DNA of 64,000 nt from Meandrina meandrites (Eukaryota; Cnidaria; Anthozoa; Scleractinia; Meandrinidae): assembly GCA_963693305.1 (NCBI GenBank), contig OY855916.1, positions 4,230,001 through 4,294,000 of the forward strand. Direction: 5' to 3'. A model generated the notes under the pieces. It was not told the origin of the DNA, ran no database searches, and saw only the letters and a list, made by a program, of their open reading frames with translations. Made by a program: the position numbers and the translations under genes. Within the stretch, counting starts at the first letter, position 1. Each line of letters begins with the position of its first letter. This document shows positions 43,438 to 54,186 of this stretch, in pieces.

Positions 43438-44239
43438 GTAAGTTTATGACAAAGTTTAATTTTCTTAAAATGCGGTAAAAAATGTCAATCGATTTAATTA
43501 TTTGGGTCTTCAGGCAATGCTTCTCCATGTCTGTTGTTTACATTATAAACAGCCCGCAAAAACGCTGCGAGTTAAGCCCCTGCTCCTTTAAGCCCCTTGT
43601 AAGTGCCCCACTCTTTTCCCCGGGTCCTTATAGAGCTTTTCGGTAGTAGTCCGTAGTATGGCCCATGACAATTCTCTCGCGTCGGGAAAACGAGCCGCTC
43701 AATTCCGATTCATATTCATTGGTGATAACTGTGAGAAACGGGCCATAAAATCCAAACACACAAATGGGGACAAGAGATAATTGTAATGCTGCTTCATAAA
43801 ACATTTAATTTAGTTTTTAGGAGCACCCAGCAAGGAAATTCAGTCAAAAGTCTTGGAATGTCGTTCTACTGTTTTCCCGTATCGTTAAGGGCCTTTGAAA
43901 GGGATATTTGTGTAAACTAACACCAGTATTTTTGGATTTTCTAGCTGAATGATAAAGTGGCAGAAACTTTTAGGGAACAAAATCTCATTACCGAATTTGC
44001 GAGCTGTTGTTACCTTTCCAAAAATCGTAGCTAAAACGAAGGTTCGAAGTGATATTTCACTGAAGAAAGTCTGAGGGGACAACAGGCCGAACAGATATTC
44101 GCTGAAAAGATCCGTCGGGTGTTCCTGAGTTTTGGAAACTTTTGGACATTACAGTCAAGAAATTCGTTCAGAAGCAACGTCTTAAGCTTACCATTTGTTC
44201 AATCTCACCAGGATTTATTATTCATATTATGTTTTATAG
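43438..44239 (+). other. Intron before the death-domain exon
   Basis: An 802-bp intron with donor GTAAGT and acceptor TATGTTTTATAG. No nested element with clear ends was seen. Confidence 0.6.
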
Positions 44240-44433
44240 GGAGAGATGAGTGGAAGTTGGTTGCTGAGAAACTAGGTTTGACTCCAGAAGAGATTCTCTT
44301 CCTTGACAAACGCACACGGAACCCAGCTGAGGCAATGTTGGGTCATATTACACAGCGGCTTTCTGTAACTGCTGGAGAACTTTATGATTTGTTAAACGAC
44401 TGTGGGCTGCCTTTTATGGCTGACATACTCTAA
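44240..44433 (+). CDS. Roc-COR-death gene: terminal death-domain exon
   Basis: The last exon enters in phase 1 and ends TAA at 44431-44433. It encodes about 64 residues: GRDEWKLVAEKLGLTPEEIL, then FLDKRTRNPAEAMLGHITQR and a final SVTAGELYDLLNDCGLPFM. The pattern D-W-x-L-A-x-x-L-G-L, R-x-P-x-x-A-(M/L)-L and T-x-x-x-L-x-x-x-L is that of the death domain, slightly short at the N-terminus, so helix 1 may come from the preceding exon. It would recruit other death-fold proteins, which suggests that the GTPase gates an apoptotic or immune signalling complex. Confidence 0.85.
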
Positions 44434-44499
44434 CGAACCAATATTAGGAACAGATATAATGTAATCTTATAAATTTTAGAAAAAAGTAATGAAATATTA

Positions 44500-44505
44500 A
44501 ATAAA
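44500..44505 (+). promoter_or_regulatory. Polyadenylation signal of the Roc-COR-death gene
   Basis: AATAAA lies 67 bp after the stop codon. It is the only canonical hexamer close to the stop and at a normal distance. Confidence 0.55.
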
Positions 44506-46089
44506 TATTAAGACAGATTCTGTTGAACGTTCGAGCAATAAGTGTAAAAATTAATTACGTGATATATACTCATGGCACAGTAACATTGTGTATACTATTT
44601 GAAATATCTCACCATAATTCATTTCTCCAAGTGACCCCGCGAATAAATTCTAAAGCATTCTCGTAAAATGCTTAAAACGCGTGTTATTTTGTTTTGAACT
44701 GACGTGAAACGTCCGTTTTAACTAATCTGAGGATAACTTCAAATTCATTTTTCTCTCGAGGGGTCGGCTTGAGAGCTAAAGATTCGATAAGTTCGTATTA
44801 TATTCAAACTGTTACCATCCTTTGAGTTCATTTAATAACTTTATTTTTGCATTGCTCGAATGTTCATTGGAAACCGTTTAACATAGTTGTTAGTGTTGGT
44901 ATACACTTTACTTTTTTATAATATAGTAGTTTATAGTATATAGTAGTTTATATAGTAGTTTGTGTGAAACTGGGAGAACCAACTTCCGGCTCAGTTAGCG
45001 GGGACAACTTCTTTATGCAAAGGCACGGTAAAAGATGGCTCTACTGCATTAGGAAGGAAAAGAACGAGTAAGTCGAGAACGCATTGAAATAAATCTAAAA
45101 AGCAGGAGAAGAATTGAGCAAGTAATAGAATTATCATGAAGGCCGGCCGTTTTTGCTTGTTTTCAAATAGCTTAATCGTAAAGTTTTATGACACTGATCA
45201 CTTCAGTCTGGTCTAATCTTAATGCAGCCGTTAACCCCTAAGCCCCAATATCAACATACAAATTCTCCTGTCTGATCTCAGTACATTTTCTTATACTATA
45301 AGTTGGGAGAATTTATGAAAAGATCAAAGCAATTTTCGTATGGTGATCATTTTATTGATGCTCATAACCTTTTCTCTTGATGAAGTATTGATATTATGAG
45401 GAGAAGTTTGATGTTGGTCACTCTTGGGACATAAAAGGTTAAGAATATTTAACCCAGTTACTAATGGTAACCATACTTTAATCGAGTTTAGTTGTGTGGA
45501 AATCTTTAACCCAGTTAACTCTCTTAGTGCGGCCGCAGCCATTAATGTCTTAATTTCTGAGCGAAATTATCTTATTATCTTAGTTTTATCAGCATAATCA
45601 ATAAAATGTATTGGAACTGTTAAGTCCTAATTTTTATTTCCAACTGTTTTTATTTTTGTCCGATCAATATCAAAATCTCAAGAAGACGAAATTCGGTATT
45701 TTTAGAATTTCTAGAAAACGCAATAAGGAATTGAATCCTAAAGCTTTGCTGTGTGATAATAACTTTCAATAATTTGAAGTTCAGTTTTGAATTTATATAC
45801 TATGTGTGAAACTGGTAGAACCAACTTTCGGCTCAGTTAGTGGGGACAAATTTTTTATGAAAACGCACGGTAAAAGATGACTCTACTCCTACCTCTGGGC
45901 CCTCGTTTTCTCTTCTCTCTTTTGTTCCGTCTGGCTTAGATGGAAACTACCTCGTGAGGTAGTTTCATCAATCACGTTCAGACTATAAACATGATTTGAT
46001 CATGATTAGACTTGACAGGTTTCGGCTTAGTGTGAACGCAGTTTTACTCAGTCTAACCAAACAGAGTGAACGGATAAACCCTGCCAGCT
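44506..46089. repeat. Intergenic region with two short direct repeats
   Basis: About 44962-45046 and 45803-45885 are direct copies (GTGAAACTGG, GAACCAACTT, CGGCTCAGTTAG, CACGGTAAAAGATG). 45585-45800 matches 23510-23730 of the segmental duplication (ATAATCAATAAAATGTATT, GAAATTCGGTATTTTTAGAA, CTTTCAATAATTTGAAGTTC), that is, a part missing from copy 2. No gene was seen. Confidence 0.6.
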
Positions 46090-46305
46090 GAGAGACACTG
46101 CGTTGTTTTCGCGGACAAGACATTTTCCTCTCACAGTGCTTGTCTTCTGTCTGGTATATAAATAGGCTGTAGGAAAGGCTGGGGTTACTCTGCGACGCAG
46201 TGGTATCCCATCCAAGAGTGTTGAAATTCTCCCAGTCACCTCAAACCGGAGATAAGTCTCAGCCTGACCGTTCAGTAGGCTAGAATGCGGACTTTAATTT
46301 ACGAT
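46090..46305 (+). mobile_element. tRNA-derived SINE fragment (head missing)
   Basis: GACACTGCGTTGTTTTCGCG, then TCTCACAGTGCTT, GGTATATAAATAGG, ATCCCATCC and CAGCCTGACCGTTCAGTAGG follow the same order as 37494-37700. The tRNA-like head is not preserved. Confidence 0.6.
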
Positions 46306-46530
46306 TTTTCGACACAAGTGGTTGCGACTGATTAATCCAGCTAGTAAAAATCCTAACAGTGTGAGATATCCTATTATATAGCGTTTGATTCCAGTATAGT
46401 TTGTTAGTGTCCATTGCAGTAACGATCTAATTAATGCCCGATAAAATGAGAAAGAGAATCAACGCCGGGGAGATGAGGGAAGAGATTTGCGCAAGAGTAG
46501 TCTTGTTGTCATAATATTCGCTAAGAAAGG

Positions 46531-46693
46531 TAAAATTATTGTTTACAAGGCTAAAGAGTTATAAAATTTAAAAAGAAACCGAACGTTTTCGACTTGTTGT
46601 CATCATCAGGGACCCTGATGATGACAACAAGTCGAAAACGTTCGGTTTCTTTTTAAATTTTATGACTTTTTAGCCTTGTAAACAATAATTTTA
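46531..46693. repeat. 81-bp-arm palindrome with Penelope-like terminal motif
   Basis: Arms 46531-46611 and 46613-46693 are inverted copies with only two mismatches around a single central base (46612). From the centre outwards both read CCCTGATGATGACAACAAGT followed by CGAAAACG. The CTGATGA ... GAAA order matches terminal repeats of Penelope-like elements and the hammerhead ribozyme core. It could be two head-to-head Penelope termini or a foldback MITE. Confidence 0.85.
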
Positions 46694-46792
46694 GTAGTCT
46701 TATTATTATCGAGTAATAATCACGACCATCCAGCATCCTTAGAGGGTACTACCTACACTTGAGCCTGTAATTATAAATACTTTTATTATCTG

Positions 46793-47563
46793 TGTTACGG
46801 TGACGACTATCGAGACGAGCAAGACATGTCGCGAGTCCAAGGGTTGCGTAATTTACGGAGACAAAGACCCAAACTTGAAGACGGTGAAATACTAGATTTA
46901 TTCGTGTCAACGAGGAAGGTTCGATGATGCTCGTAAACTGAAAACAACGATTACAAAGTACAACTAAATATAAGGCTAAATAAACTAAAGATACTAAAAG
47001 GTCACGAAGCAAAACTACTTTGTTGATATTTGGGGGCGGAACCCCAATTCGCATAATAACAACTACCCTACAAAAAATAGTAATGTTCCGCGCATGAAAA
47101 GGTAACAAACTAAAATGAAATATGCATAAACTTAACGAACCAAGAACATGCTTGAAAACAATACAACTGATGCTTAAAATAAAATGAGATTATAGACTTG
47201 TAACGCTACGAACAGACTACTTATTTGCATAATGCACGAGGGAAATAATAACAATAGATCTGAACTTAAATCGAAACGTGCAACCACTTATTAATCAATC
47301 ATAACTACATTAGAATAACAAAGAAACAAAAAACACTTACATATCTGACCCACACAGTAGAAATACTCGAGAAGGAATACGACTTGACTTGAGAACGGAG
47401 CTAACACTTCCTCTTCTTCTTAAGATTAAAGGCCGACTGAACTTTGGCCAAGACAGCGTGAGCTTAACCTTGCGCAATACCATAAACCTTAGCGAGCGTA
47501 AGTAAACGAGTGAAAGTAAACAAAAGACGTGAACTAAAGGAAATAAAATAGACAATCGTAACA
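46793..47563 (-). repeat. BEL/Pao 3' LTR
   Basis: 771 bp, TGTTACG...CGTAACA on the + strand. No difference from the other LTR was noticed over its length. It ends in a 5-bp duplicated target on its outer side. Confidence 0.93.
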
Positions 47564-47710
47564 TGGCTCCCCTGAAATAGGATATTTCACTTACAAAGAA
47601 TTCTATAAGATTAAAAAAAATACAAATTAAAGAACGGATTAAACTAACGTTACTAACTACAATACACAGTTCAATCAAGGCTCCTCGGGTCGGGTATCTA
47701 CCCCAGGTCT

Positions 47711-50700
47711 TCATGCTCTATCTGCGCCACGTTCAACTAACAGGATCAACTTGTTCACTGGGCGATCCAATCGTCTGACAGATTCCTTTCTCTTTCCATC
47801 AGCGGGAAGATCAGCATCGCCGAGATCAACTTGGACTGAACGGATGTATCCATCTTCGGAGGGATACGTTCTTGACACACGGGCCAGCTGCCAGCAGTTC
47901 CTTGGGAGGGTGTCATCTTTCACTATGACAATGTCGCCAACGGACAAGTTTCTTCTTGGATGGTTCCACTTAGTACGCTGCTGGAGACTCAAAAGGAACT
48001 CCTTCCTCCAGCGGTACCAGAACTCATTAGCCAGGTGCTGGACCCTTCTCCACCGCTTTCTTGAATAGAGGTCGGGAGTCTGGAACATTCCTGGCGGGGG
48101 AAGAACAACCTTTGACTTCAACGTTAGAAGATGACTTGGTGTAAGCGGTTCCAATGAGCTAGGATCATTTAAGTTGGTCACTGTCAATGGACGGCTGTTG
48201 ATGATAGCTTCACACTCACAGAGATACGTCCGCAGAGATTCATCATCCAATTGGGCGCCGTTCTTTTCTAAAATCGCTGACAACACACTACGTACAGTGC
48301 GAATTTGGCGTTCCCAAACGCCTCCCATATGGCTTGCGGATGGGACATTCATTTTAAACGTGATCCAGTCACAGTTGTTCTTGAGTAATTCTTCTTTAAT
48401 TTGGTTATCATCAAATTCTAACACAGCTTCCTTCAGCTCTCTCTTTGCACCCACGAAATTGCTTCCTTGGTCACTCCGGAGTTGGCGAACTGGTCCTCTG
48501 CGGCATGTGAAACGGCGGAGCGCGTTGATAAAGGATGCCGTATCCAGAGAGTTGGCACTTTCGAGGTGAACAGCCCTTGATGCCATACAGGTAAATAAGA
48601 CCCCATATTTCTTAACCTCTTTTCTTCCTTCTTTGATTAACCAAGGACCAAAGTAGTCCACAGCACTGAAGGTGAATGGCGGTGCTGGTTCTGATCGATC
48701 TAGCGGAAAGTCTGCCATCTTCTGGTCTTCTACCACACCTCTGATCTTTCGACACTTGACACACTTTAATATGTGCGAGGCGACTGCAGAGGATCCGCCT
48801 ACTATCCAGTACCCGCAAGATCGAACTTCATTTATGGTCATGCCTCTTCCTTGATGGTTTACTTGTTCGTGGCAGTGCTTAACGATGAGGTTAGCAATGT
48901 GACTCTTTCCTGGAACGATTATGGGAAACTTGACAAACTCTGGCATTTCTGAAAACTTCAGTCTTCCACCGGCCCTCAATATACCACTGGCATCCAAGAA
49001 CGGGTCGAGTTTGAAGAGTATACTCGACTTCTTAATGGCGAGGTCCTTATTGGGAGCGGACTCCTGGTTGGCTGAAGTCAGAACTTTAATTTCTTCGTCA
49101 AAGTGGATAGCTTGAACCGCTCTTATCATGATGGACTCTGCTTGCTGCATTGCTGCCACTGTGATGGACTGGGATGGCTGGTTAACTTTCTTTGTGCTTG
49201 CTACTTCAGAAGTACTTCTTGTTTCAATAATCCTCGTTGATGGTTTCTCAAGACAGGCGGGTTTCCTAGACTTAACTCTTTCCTTTAGTTTCCGTATGTA
49301 CAGGAGACACAGTGCAACAGCCTTCTTTGCCCGGTGATAATCGGAAAAGTACTCCAAACGGCTGGCCAAGCTTACAAAAGATTTATCTGTGCTGGTGACC
49401 AGGGCAACTTTGTTCTTTACTTCAGGATCGTCTTCAGACAGCGTGAAGATTTCTTTAGCTTCATTTACGGGCCAACAGGACTTATCCTTCCACAGAAAAG
49501 CTGGTCCAGTAATCCAATTTGACTTCTGAAGTCCTTGAGGGTTAAGACCTCGAGAGGCGTGATCAGCTGGGTTTGACTTTGTGTCCACATAATGCCACTG
49601 GTCTGGGGAAGAGTGTTCTTGAATTTGTTGAACTCTGTTGCCAACAAAGATATGGAACCTTCTGGTCTCGTTCGCAATATAGCCAAGCACAACTTTGCTA
49701 TCGGTCCAGAATACTTCTTCAATTCCTTCATAGTCCAGTTGCTGCTGTAACTGAGCACTTGTTTTCACTGATACAACAGCGGCTGTGAGTTCAAGGCGTG
49801 GCACTGTTACCGGCTTGAGCGGAGCGACCCTGGCTTTGCCCATGACGAATGAACAATGAATGCAACCTTTGCCGTTCGTCAGCCGTAGGTACGAGCACTG
49901 GCCATATCCTTGGGTGCTTGCATCGGAGAAGTGATGTAGCTCTACACTAGCAATTGGACCAAAGTTCGAGGGTTTGTAGCACCGGGGAATCGTTAGTTCC
50001 TCCAAGGAAGGTAATTCTGATCTCCACTTTTCCCATCTCATCTTTATGCCTTCAGGAACTGGGTCGTCCCAGTCTGCCCTTTCTCTGCAGAGTTCTTGAA
50101 GTATTTTCTTTCCTTCCAAGAGCAGTGGGGCCACAAATCCTAGTGGATCATAAACGGAACTGACCGTTGAGAGAATACCTCGTCTGGTGCACGGACGATC
50201 CTTTAAAACGATTCTGAATTGGAACGAGTCCTTCTCTATACACCACTGAACCCCTAAGGCACGTTCCATTGGCAGGGCCTCCTTGTCTAGGTCGATGTTC
50301 TGGATGCCTTCTGCTCGGTCTTCAATGGGTATGGCTTCAATAACCTCCTTATGGCTTGAGGTAATCTTATGCAATTTGAAGCCTCCTCTTCTGCACATTT
50401 CCTTTGTATCTTTAATCAGCGTCACCGCATCATGTGCTGATTCCACGGATGTCAGTCCGTCATCGACATAGAAATCTTTACGGATGAAGTTTGCTGCCTC
50501 TGGTCCAAGATCGGACTCGTTGTCGTTTGCGGCCATCTTTAACGCAAAGTTAGCACATCCTGGGGAACTTGTGGCTCCGAAGAGGTGCACTGTCATCCTG
50601 AATTCGGTGGGCTCCTTTGAAGTATCACCGTCTTCCCACCAGAGGAAACGAAGAAGGTCTCTGTCCTGTTCTGCCACTCTTACTTGGTGGAACATTCCTT

Positions 50701-53700
50701 CAATGTCGCACATCAGGGCTACAGCTTCCTTTCTGAATCTGCACAGGACTCCCACTAAGTTGTTAGTAAGGTCTGGCCCTTGAAGAAGATGCTTATTTAG
50801 CGACTCATTCTGGTATTCCGCCGAGCAGTCGAAGACAACCCGGATCTTAGTGGGCTTCTTCGGGTGATACACCCCATGGTGTGGGATGTACCAAGCTCTT
50901 CTGGCTTCGGAGCAGCTAGGGCCTGCCTTTCCACTAGATTCTTTTTCCATGTGAGGAACCTTCTCAGCAAAACCGTTTTTGATCACCTTTTCCATGAACG
51001 CGGTGTAATCATCCTTGTATTTCCTATCGCTGTTAAATCTCCGTTTCAACTGGATTAAACGGCGTAAAGCGACTTCGCGGTTATTCGGGAGAGTTGGGGC
51101 TGGCACTCTCAATGGTAAGGGCATCTCGTAGTGGCCATCTTCACAGTGACGAATTCCATCTTCTACGATTGCCAGAAATTTTCTATCCTCTTGCGAAAGA
51201 GCTTCATGGGAAGAGTTCTTTTCCGAGAAATCCATCTCAAACATTTTCTTCACTGCATGAGGGTTTATTTCCTCTTTGAACTGGACTTTGGGAATGAAGC
51301 TGAGACTCGTTGGGGTGTTGCTGCCGATCTCGCGAGACAAAATTCTATGGCACATTGTGGGCTCCGCATCTTCTTCATCTTCTTGTCTTTCTTGCTGCGA
51401 TGTGATTGGCCCAATAATTCCCCATCCCAGGAGGGTTTTCACTGCATACGGATCGTCCCCTTTTCCAAGAACAACTTCTCTGGGTTTAATCGCTCGTGGG
51501 CAATTACAGCCAATTAAGATTCCTACATCTGTACCACTTTGATAAGGATGCAGCTTGTCTGCAATCTTCGTTAGATGTGGCCATTCCTTCGCAACTTCTG
51601 GGGTGGGAATTTGGTTCCTTCGAAACGGAATACTTGCTCTAGAATACAACTTGGGCAGCTCGATCTCGACTCTCTTGTCTATCCGCTTAACTACCAGACC
51701 AGATATCTTCTCAACGCAAATTTCTTCTTTTCCGAGCATCGTGTACAAGTTCAGTTTGATCTCAGGGCCCTTTAGACCAAGATCTCGCAGGGTTTCAGAC
51801 TTGATGAATGTTGAATCACTGGCATCGTCTAGGAGTGCATAGACTAAAACTTCCTTGTCGGGATTGTCTTTGTGATGCAACCACACAGGGATAATCATAG
51901 AAGTAGTGACACTGTTCCCCTCGCCAACCGTATGGCATACATGGGAAGTATTGCTGGAGGGTTGATCTGAGTCTACGTTTGTCTTCTCTGGATCCTTTGG
52001 CTCCTTACCATCTTGCGAATCATAATGGAGAATCGTTGGATGTGGTCTTTTACACTTCTGGCAAGTGAGTCGTTTGCGGCAACTCTTTGAGTAATGACCC
52101 TTGTTGAGACACCCGAAGCAAAGACCCACGGACTGGACAAACTCGAGACGCTCTTTAACATCTTTGCTCTTGAATTCATCACAGTCGGAGAGGGTGTGAG
52201 GTTTTGAACACGCAGGACAGATTATTGATGGTGATGAGGTCTTTGAGTCTGGTGTGGTACTGCTGCTCTTTGGAGGGTCACTTGTAGCAGTTAACAAGCT
52301 GTTTGAGTTGGGCAGGTCCTTTCGTTTCCTGTACCTGGGATTCTTGTCCTTCTCAAAACTTCTATTGCGTTCTGACTTAAGAACATCTGGGGAGAAGACT
52401 GGGTCTGTAGCAAGATCAGCTTCCGTCTCCACGAACTTCACGAGATCACGAAACGTAACTACTCGTCCACAATTTTTCTTCGTGTCAAAGGCGTGACGGC
52501 ACCACTTCACTCCTGAATACGAGGGTAGCTTGGAACTGACTTGTTTCAGCACCCCCACGGAGTCCAAATCACTCAGGAATTTCATACTTCGCATAGCTTC
52601 TTCACATTGTCCTAAAAAGTCTGAGAAAGCCTGCAGCTCCGTGCTATGGCCGTCGCCGATCTGTGGCCACTTCTTTAGGCGTGATTTATAAGCATTTGAG
52701 ACACGATGGGGATCTCCAAACCTTTGAGCAAGCAGATTCTTGGCTCGCTTGTAGCTATCGCTGGAGCTGAGAGTTACAAAGCCTTTAATAACATCATTCG
52801 CTTTCCCAGTAGTGTACTTATTCAGGAAGTACAGTCTTTCTTTATCTGCAGAAACACGGGTTTCAATAATAGTTTCGAAGGCTCTCATGAATATGGGATA
52901 GTCAAAATAATTACCACTGAAGGTTGGCGGTTCTTGAACTGGAAGGGAACTTATCCGTTGCTGTTCGGCGATAAGGGCACTGAGCTCGGTCTGCTTGGTC
53001 TGAAGCTTGACAATTTCTTGAAGTGTGACTTCGCCTGGGATTGGACTATCCTTCTCTTGCCCTGACTTAAATGATGGTGGTGTGAATGGATTTCCAGAGC
53101 CTAAGGATTGATGTTCCATCTTCACAGGAAAACGTGGCAGTTCTGAAGGGAATGGTTTGCAAGGATCTGGAGATACCTTCACTTCAGCTTCTGGCTTGAC
53201 AGGCATTGAGTGGAGCCCTGGTAGCGGCGTGCTAAAAGGGTTTTCAGAAGTAGAGACTTCAAAGGTAGGAAAAGGAGGCTGTTCGGATTTTAAAGGTGGG
53301 GCGAACTCCTTTGACGCAAATGGAGTAGTATTTAGGTTCGACCCACTTTGTTCTTGAATCCTTTGACTAGAAATTTCGCTTTGTTTAGTCGGACGGAGGT
53401 TTTCTTCATACTCCAGTGCTTTCATGGCGTCCATCTCTGCCTTTGCCATTTCCAGTTCCTTCATCTTCTTAATCCTTTTCAGCTCGGCTTCTTTGTCTAA
53501 GTATTTCATTTCAGCTTCTAATTTAGCGGCCTTTGCTGCAGCCTTGATCTTCCTTGAACGTGCAGAGGAGCCGGACAACTGGGAAGATTTTGTGCTAGAC
53601 GAGCGCGTATCACCTGAGCGTGAGGACTTAACTGATAGTTTTTCTTCGAAGGCCTTTCTTTCGATAGCGTGAATTCGGCTGCTGATTTTCAAACGAAATT

Positions 53701-54124
53701 CACTGAATTCCCGATCTATTAAGTCAAAATATCGATACGAAGCCTCTCTCTCTTCTTCAGTTTCCATAAGATCATGGTAATGTTTAAACGCTTGATTCAA
53801 ATCTTCTTTCAACGAATCGAGTTCATCCGTTTCAGATGTGAGAATTTCGGTATCCTTTAGTTCTTCAAGCAACGAGCTCACTTTCTTCATTTGCTTTGCC
53901 AATCGCTTGTTTGCTACATCTCTGTGATGCCTCAAAGTTTCTATCATGTATTCTTTTCCTTTCTGAGTTAATTTCCGGTTCCGGTTTTGAGCAGAAACGT
54001 CACGCGTCACGCCATCGCTTTCTTGTGATTGCATAATAAACGCTTCGCTTCCATGTGCGTCATGCGACGAGCTTAACAAATTGCTAATAATATCTTTGGT
54101 ACTTTCTTGGTCGTTTGTGTTCAT
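47711..54124 (-). CDS. BEL/Pao gag-pol polyprotein
   Basis: One frame of 2137 codons from ATG 54124 to TGA 47711, without a frameshift. Residues 1-390 are charged and coiled (gag-like). About 395-520 match the DUF1759 gag region (PPTFSGNYFDYPIF). 636-705 hold Cys/His knuckles, including CFGCLNKGHYSKSC. Near 761 is the aspartic protease motif YALLDDASDSTFI. About 1085-1260 is the reverse transcriptase with FDCSAEY and catalytic Y-V-D-D (about 1216), then a Pao-type segment. The RNase H motif HHFSDASTQGYG lies near 1395. The integrase has an HHCC zinc module (HCHEQVNHQG ... CVKCRK, 1749-1793), a catalytic core with VDYFGPW and SDQGSNFVGA (about 1885), and a C-terminal DUF5641-like part (WRRVQHLANEFWYRWRKEFL). 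All enzymatic motifs are present, so the protein is probably competent. It packages, copies and integrates the element. Confidence 0.96.
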   Translation of the reverse strand: MNTNDQESTKDIISNLLSSSHDAHGSEAFIMQSQESDGVTRDVSAQNRNRKLTQKGKEYMIETLRHHRDVANKRLAKQMKKVSSLLEELKDTEILTSETDELDSLKEDLNQAFKHYHDLMETEEEREASYRYFDLIDREFSEFRLKISSRIHAIERKAFEEKLSVKSSRSGDTRSSSTKSSQLSGSSARSRKIKAAAKAAKLEAEMKYLDKEAELKRIKKMKELEMAKAEMDAMKALEYEENLRPTKQSEISSQRIQEQSGSNLNTTPFASKEFAPPLKSEQPPFPTFEVSTSENPFSTPLPGLHSMPVKPEAEVKVSPDPCKPFPSELPRFPVKMEHQSLGSGNPFTPPSFKSGQEKDSPIPGEVTLQEIVKLQTKQTELSALIAEQQRISSLPVQEPPTFSGNYFDYPIFMRAFETIIETRVSADKERLYFLNKYTTGKANDVIKGFVTLSSSDSYKRAKNLLAQRFGDPHRVSNAYKSRLKKWPQIGDGHSTELQAFSDFLGQCEEAMRSMKFLSDLDSVGVLKQVSSKLPSYSGVKWCRHAFDTKKNCGRVVTFRDLVKFVETEADLATDPVFSPDVLKSERNRSFEKDKNPRYRKRKDLPNSNSLLTATSDPPKSSSTTPDSKTSSPSIICPACSKPHTLSDCDEFKSKDVKERLEFVQSVGLCFGCLNKGHYSKSCRKRLTCQKCKRPHPTILHYDSQDGKEPKDPEKTNVDSDQPSSNTSHVCHTVGEGNSVTTSMIIPVWLHHKDNPDKEVLVYALLDDASDSTFIKSETLRDLGLKGPEIKLNLYTMLGKEEICVEKISGLVVKRIDKRVEIELPKLYSRASIPFRRNQIPTPEVAKEWPHLTKIADKLHPYQSGTDVGILIGCNCPRAIKPREVVLGKGDDPYAVKTLLGWGIIGPITSQQERQEDEEDAEPTMCHRILSREIGSNTPTSLSFIPKVQFKEEINPHAVKKMFEMDFSEKNSSHEALSQEDRKFLAIVEDGIRHCEDGHYEMPLPLRVPAPTLPNNREVALRRLIQLKRRFNSDRKYKDDYTAFMEKVIKNGFAEKVPHMEKESSGKAGPSCSEARRAWYIPHHGVYHPKKPTKIRVVFDCSAEYQNESLNKHLLQGPDLTNNLVGVLCRFRKEAVALMCDIEGMFHQVRVAEQDRDLLRFLWWEDGDTSKEPTEFRMTVHLFGATSSPGCANFALKMAANDNESDLGPEAANFIRKDFYVDDGLTSVESAHDAVTLIKDTKEMCRRGGFKLHKITSSHKEVIEAIPIEDRAEGIQNIDLDKEALPMERALGVQWCIEKDSFQFRIVLKDRPCTRRGILSTVSSVYDPLGFVAPLLLEGKKILQELCRERADWDDPVPEGIKMRWEKWRSELPSLEELTIPRCYKPSNFGPIASVELHHFSDASTQGYGQCSYLRLTNGKGCIHCSFVMGKARVAPLKPVTVPRLELTAAVVSVKTSAQLQQQLDYEGIEEVFWTDSKVVLGYIANETRRFHIFVGNRVQQIQEHSSPDQWHYVDTKSNPADHASRGLNPQGLQKSNWITGPAFLWKDKSCWPVNEAKEIFTLSEDDPEVKNKVALVTSTDKSFVSLASRLEYFSDYHRAKKAVALCLLYIRKLKERVKSRKPACLEKPSTRIIETRSTSEVASTKKVNQPSQSITVAAMQQAESIMIRAVQAIHFDEEIKVLTSANQESAPNKDLAIKKSSILFKLDPFLDASGILRAGGRLKFSEMPEFVKFPIIVPGKSHIANLIVKHCHEQVNHQGRGMTINEVRSCGYWIVGGSSAVASHILKCVKCRKIRGVVEDQKMADFPLDRSEPAPPFTFSAVDYFGPWLIKEGRKEVKKYGVLFTCMASRAVHLESANSLDTASFINALRRFTCRRGPVRQLRSDQGSNFVGAKRELKEAVLEFDDNQIKEELLKNNCDWITFKMNVPSASHMGGVWERQIRTVRSVLSAILEKNGAQLDDESLRTYLCECEAIINSRPLTVTNLNDPSSLEPLTPSHLLTLKSKVVLPPPGMFQTPDLYSRKRWRRVQHLANEFWYRWRKEFLLSLQQRTKWNHPRRNLSVGDIVIVKDDTLPRNCWQLARVSRTYPSEDGYIRSVQVDLGDADLPADGKRKESVRRLDRPVNKLILLVERGADRA

Positions 54125-54186
54125 GTTTTCACCTTAATCGCACATCCTAATCCTTGACGATGATCAACACGGTGGAGATATTTTAC

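Noticed and set aside
47337..47714. Open frames in and beside the BEL LTRs
   Set aside because: They recur in both LTRs because the LTRs are identical, and have no domain; incidental open frames in non-coding repeat.
47751..53672. Many plus-strand open frames across the BEL element
   Set aside because: All are antisense to the single gag-pol frame and lack domains of their own.
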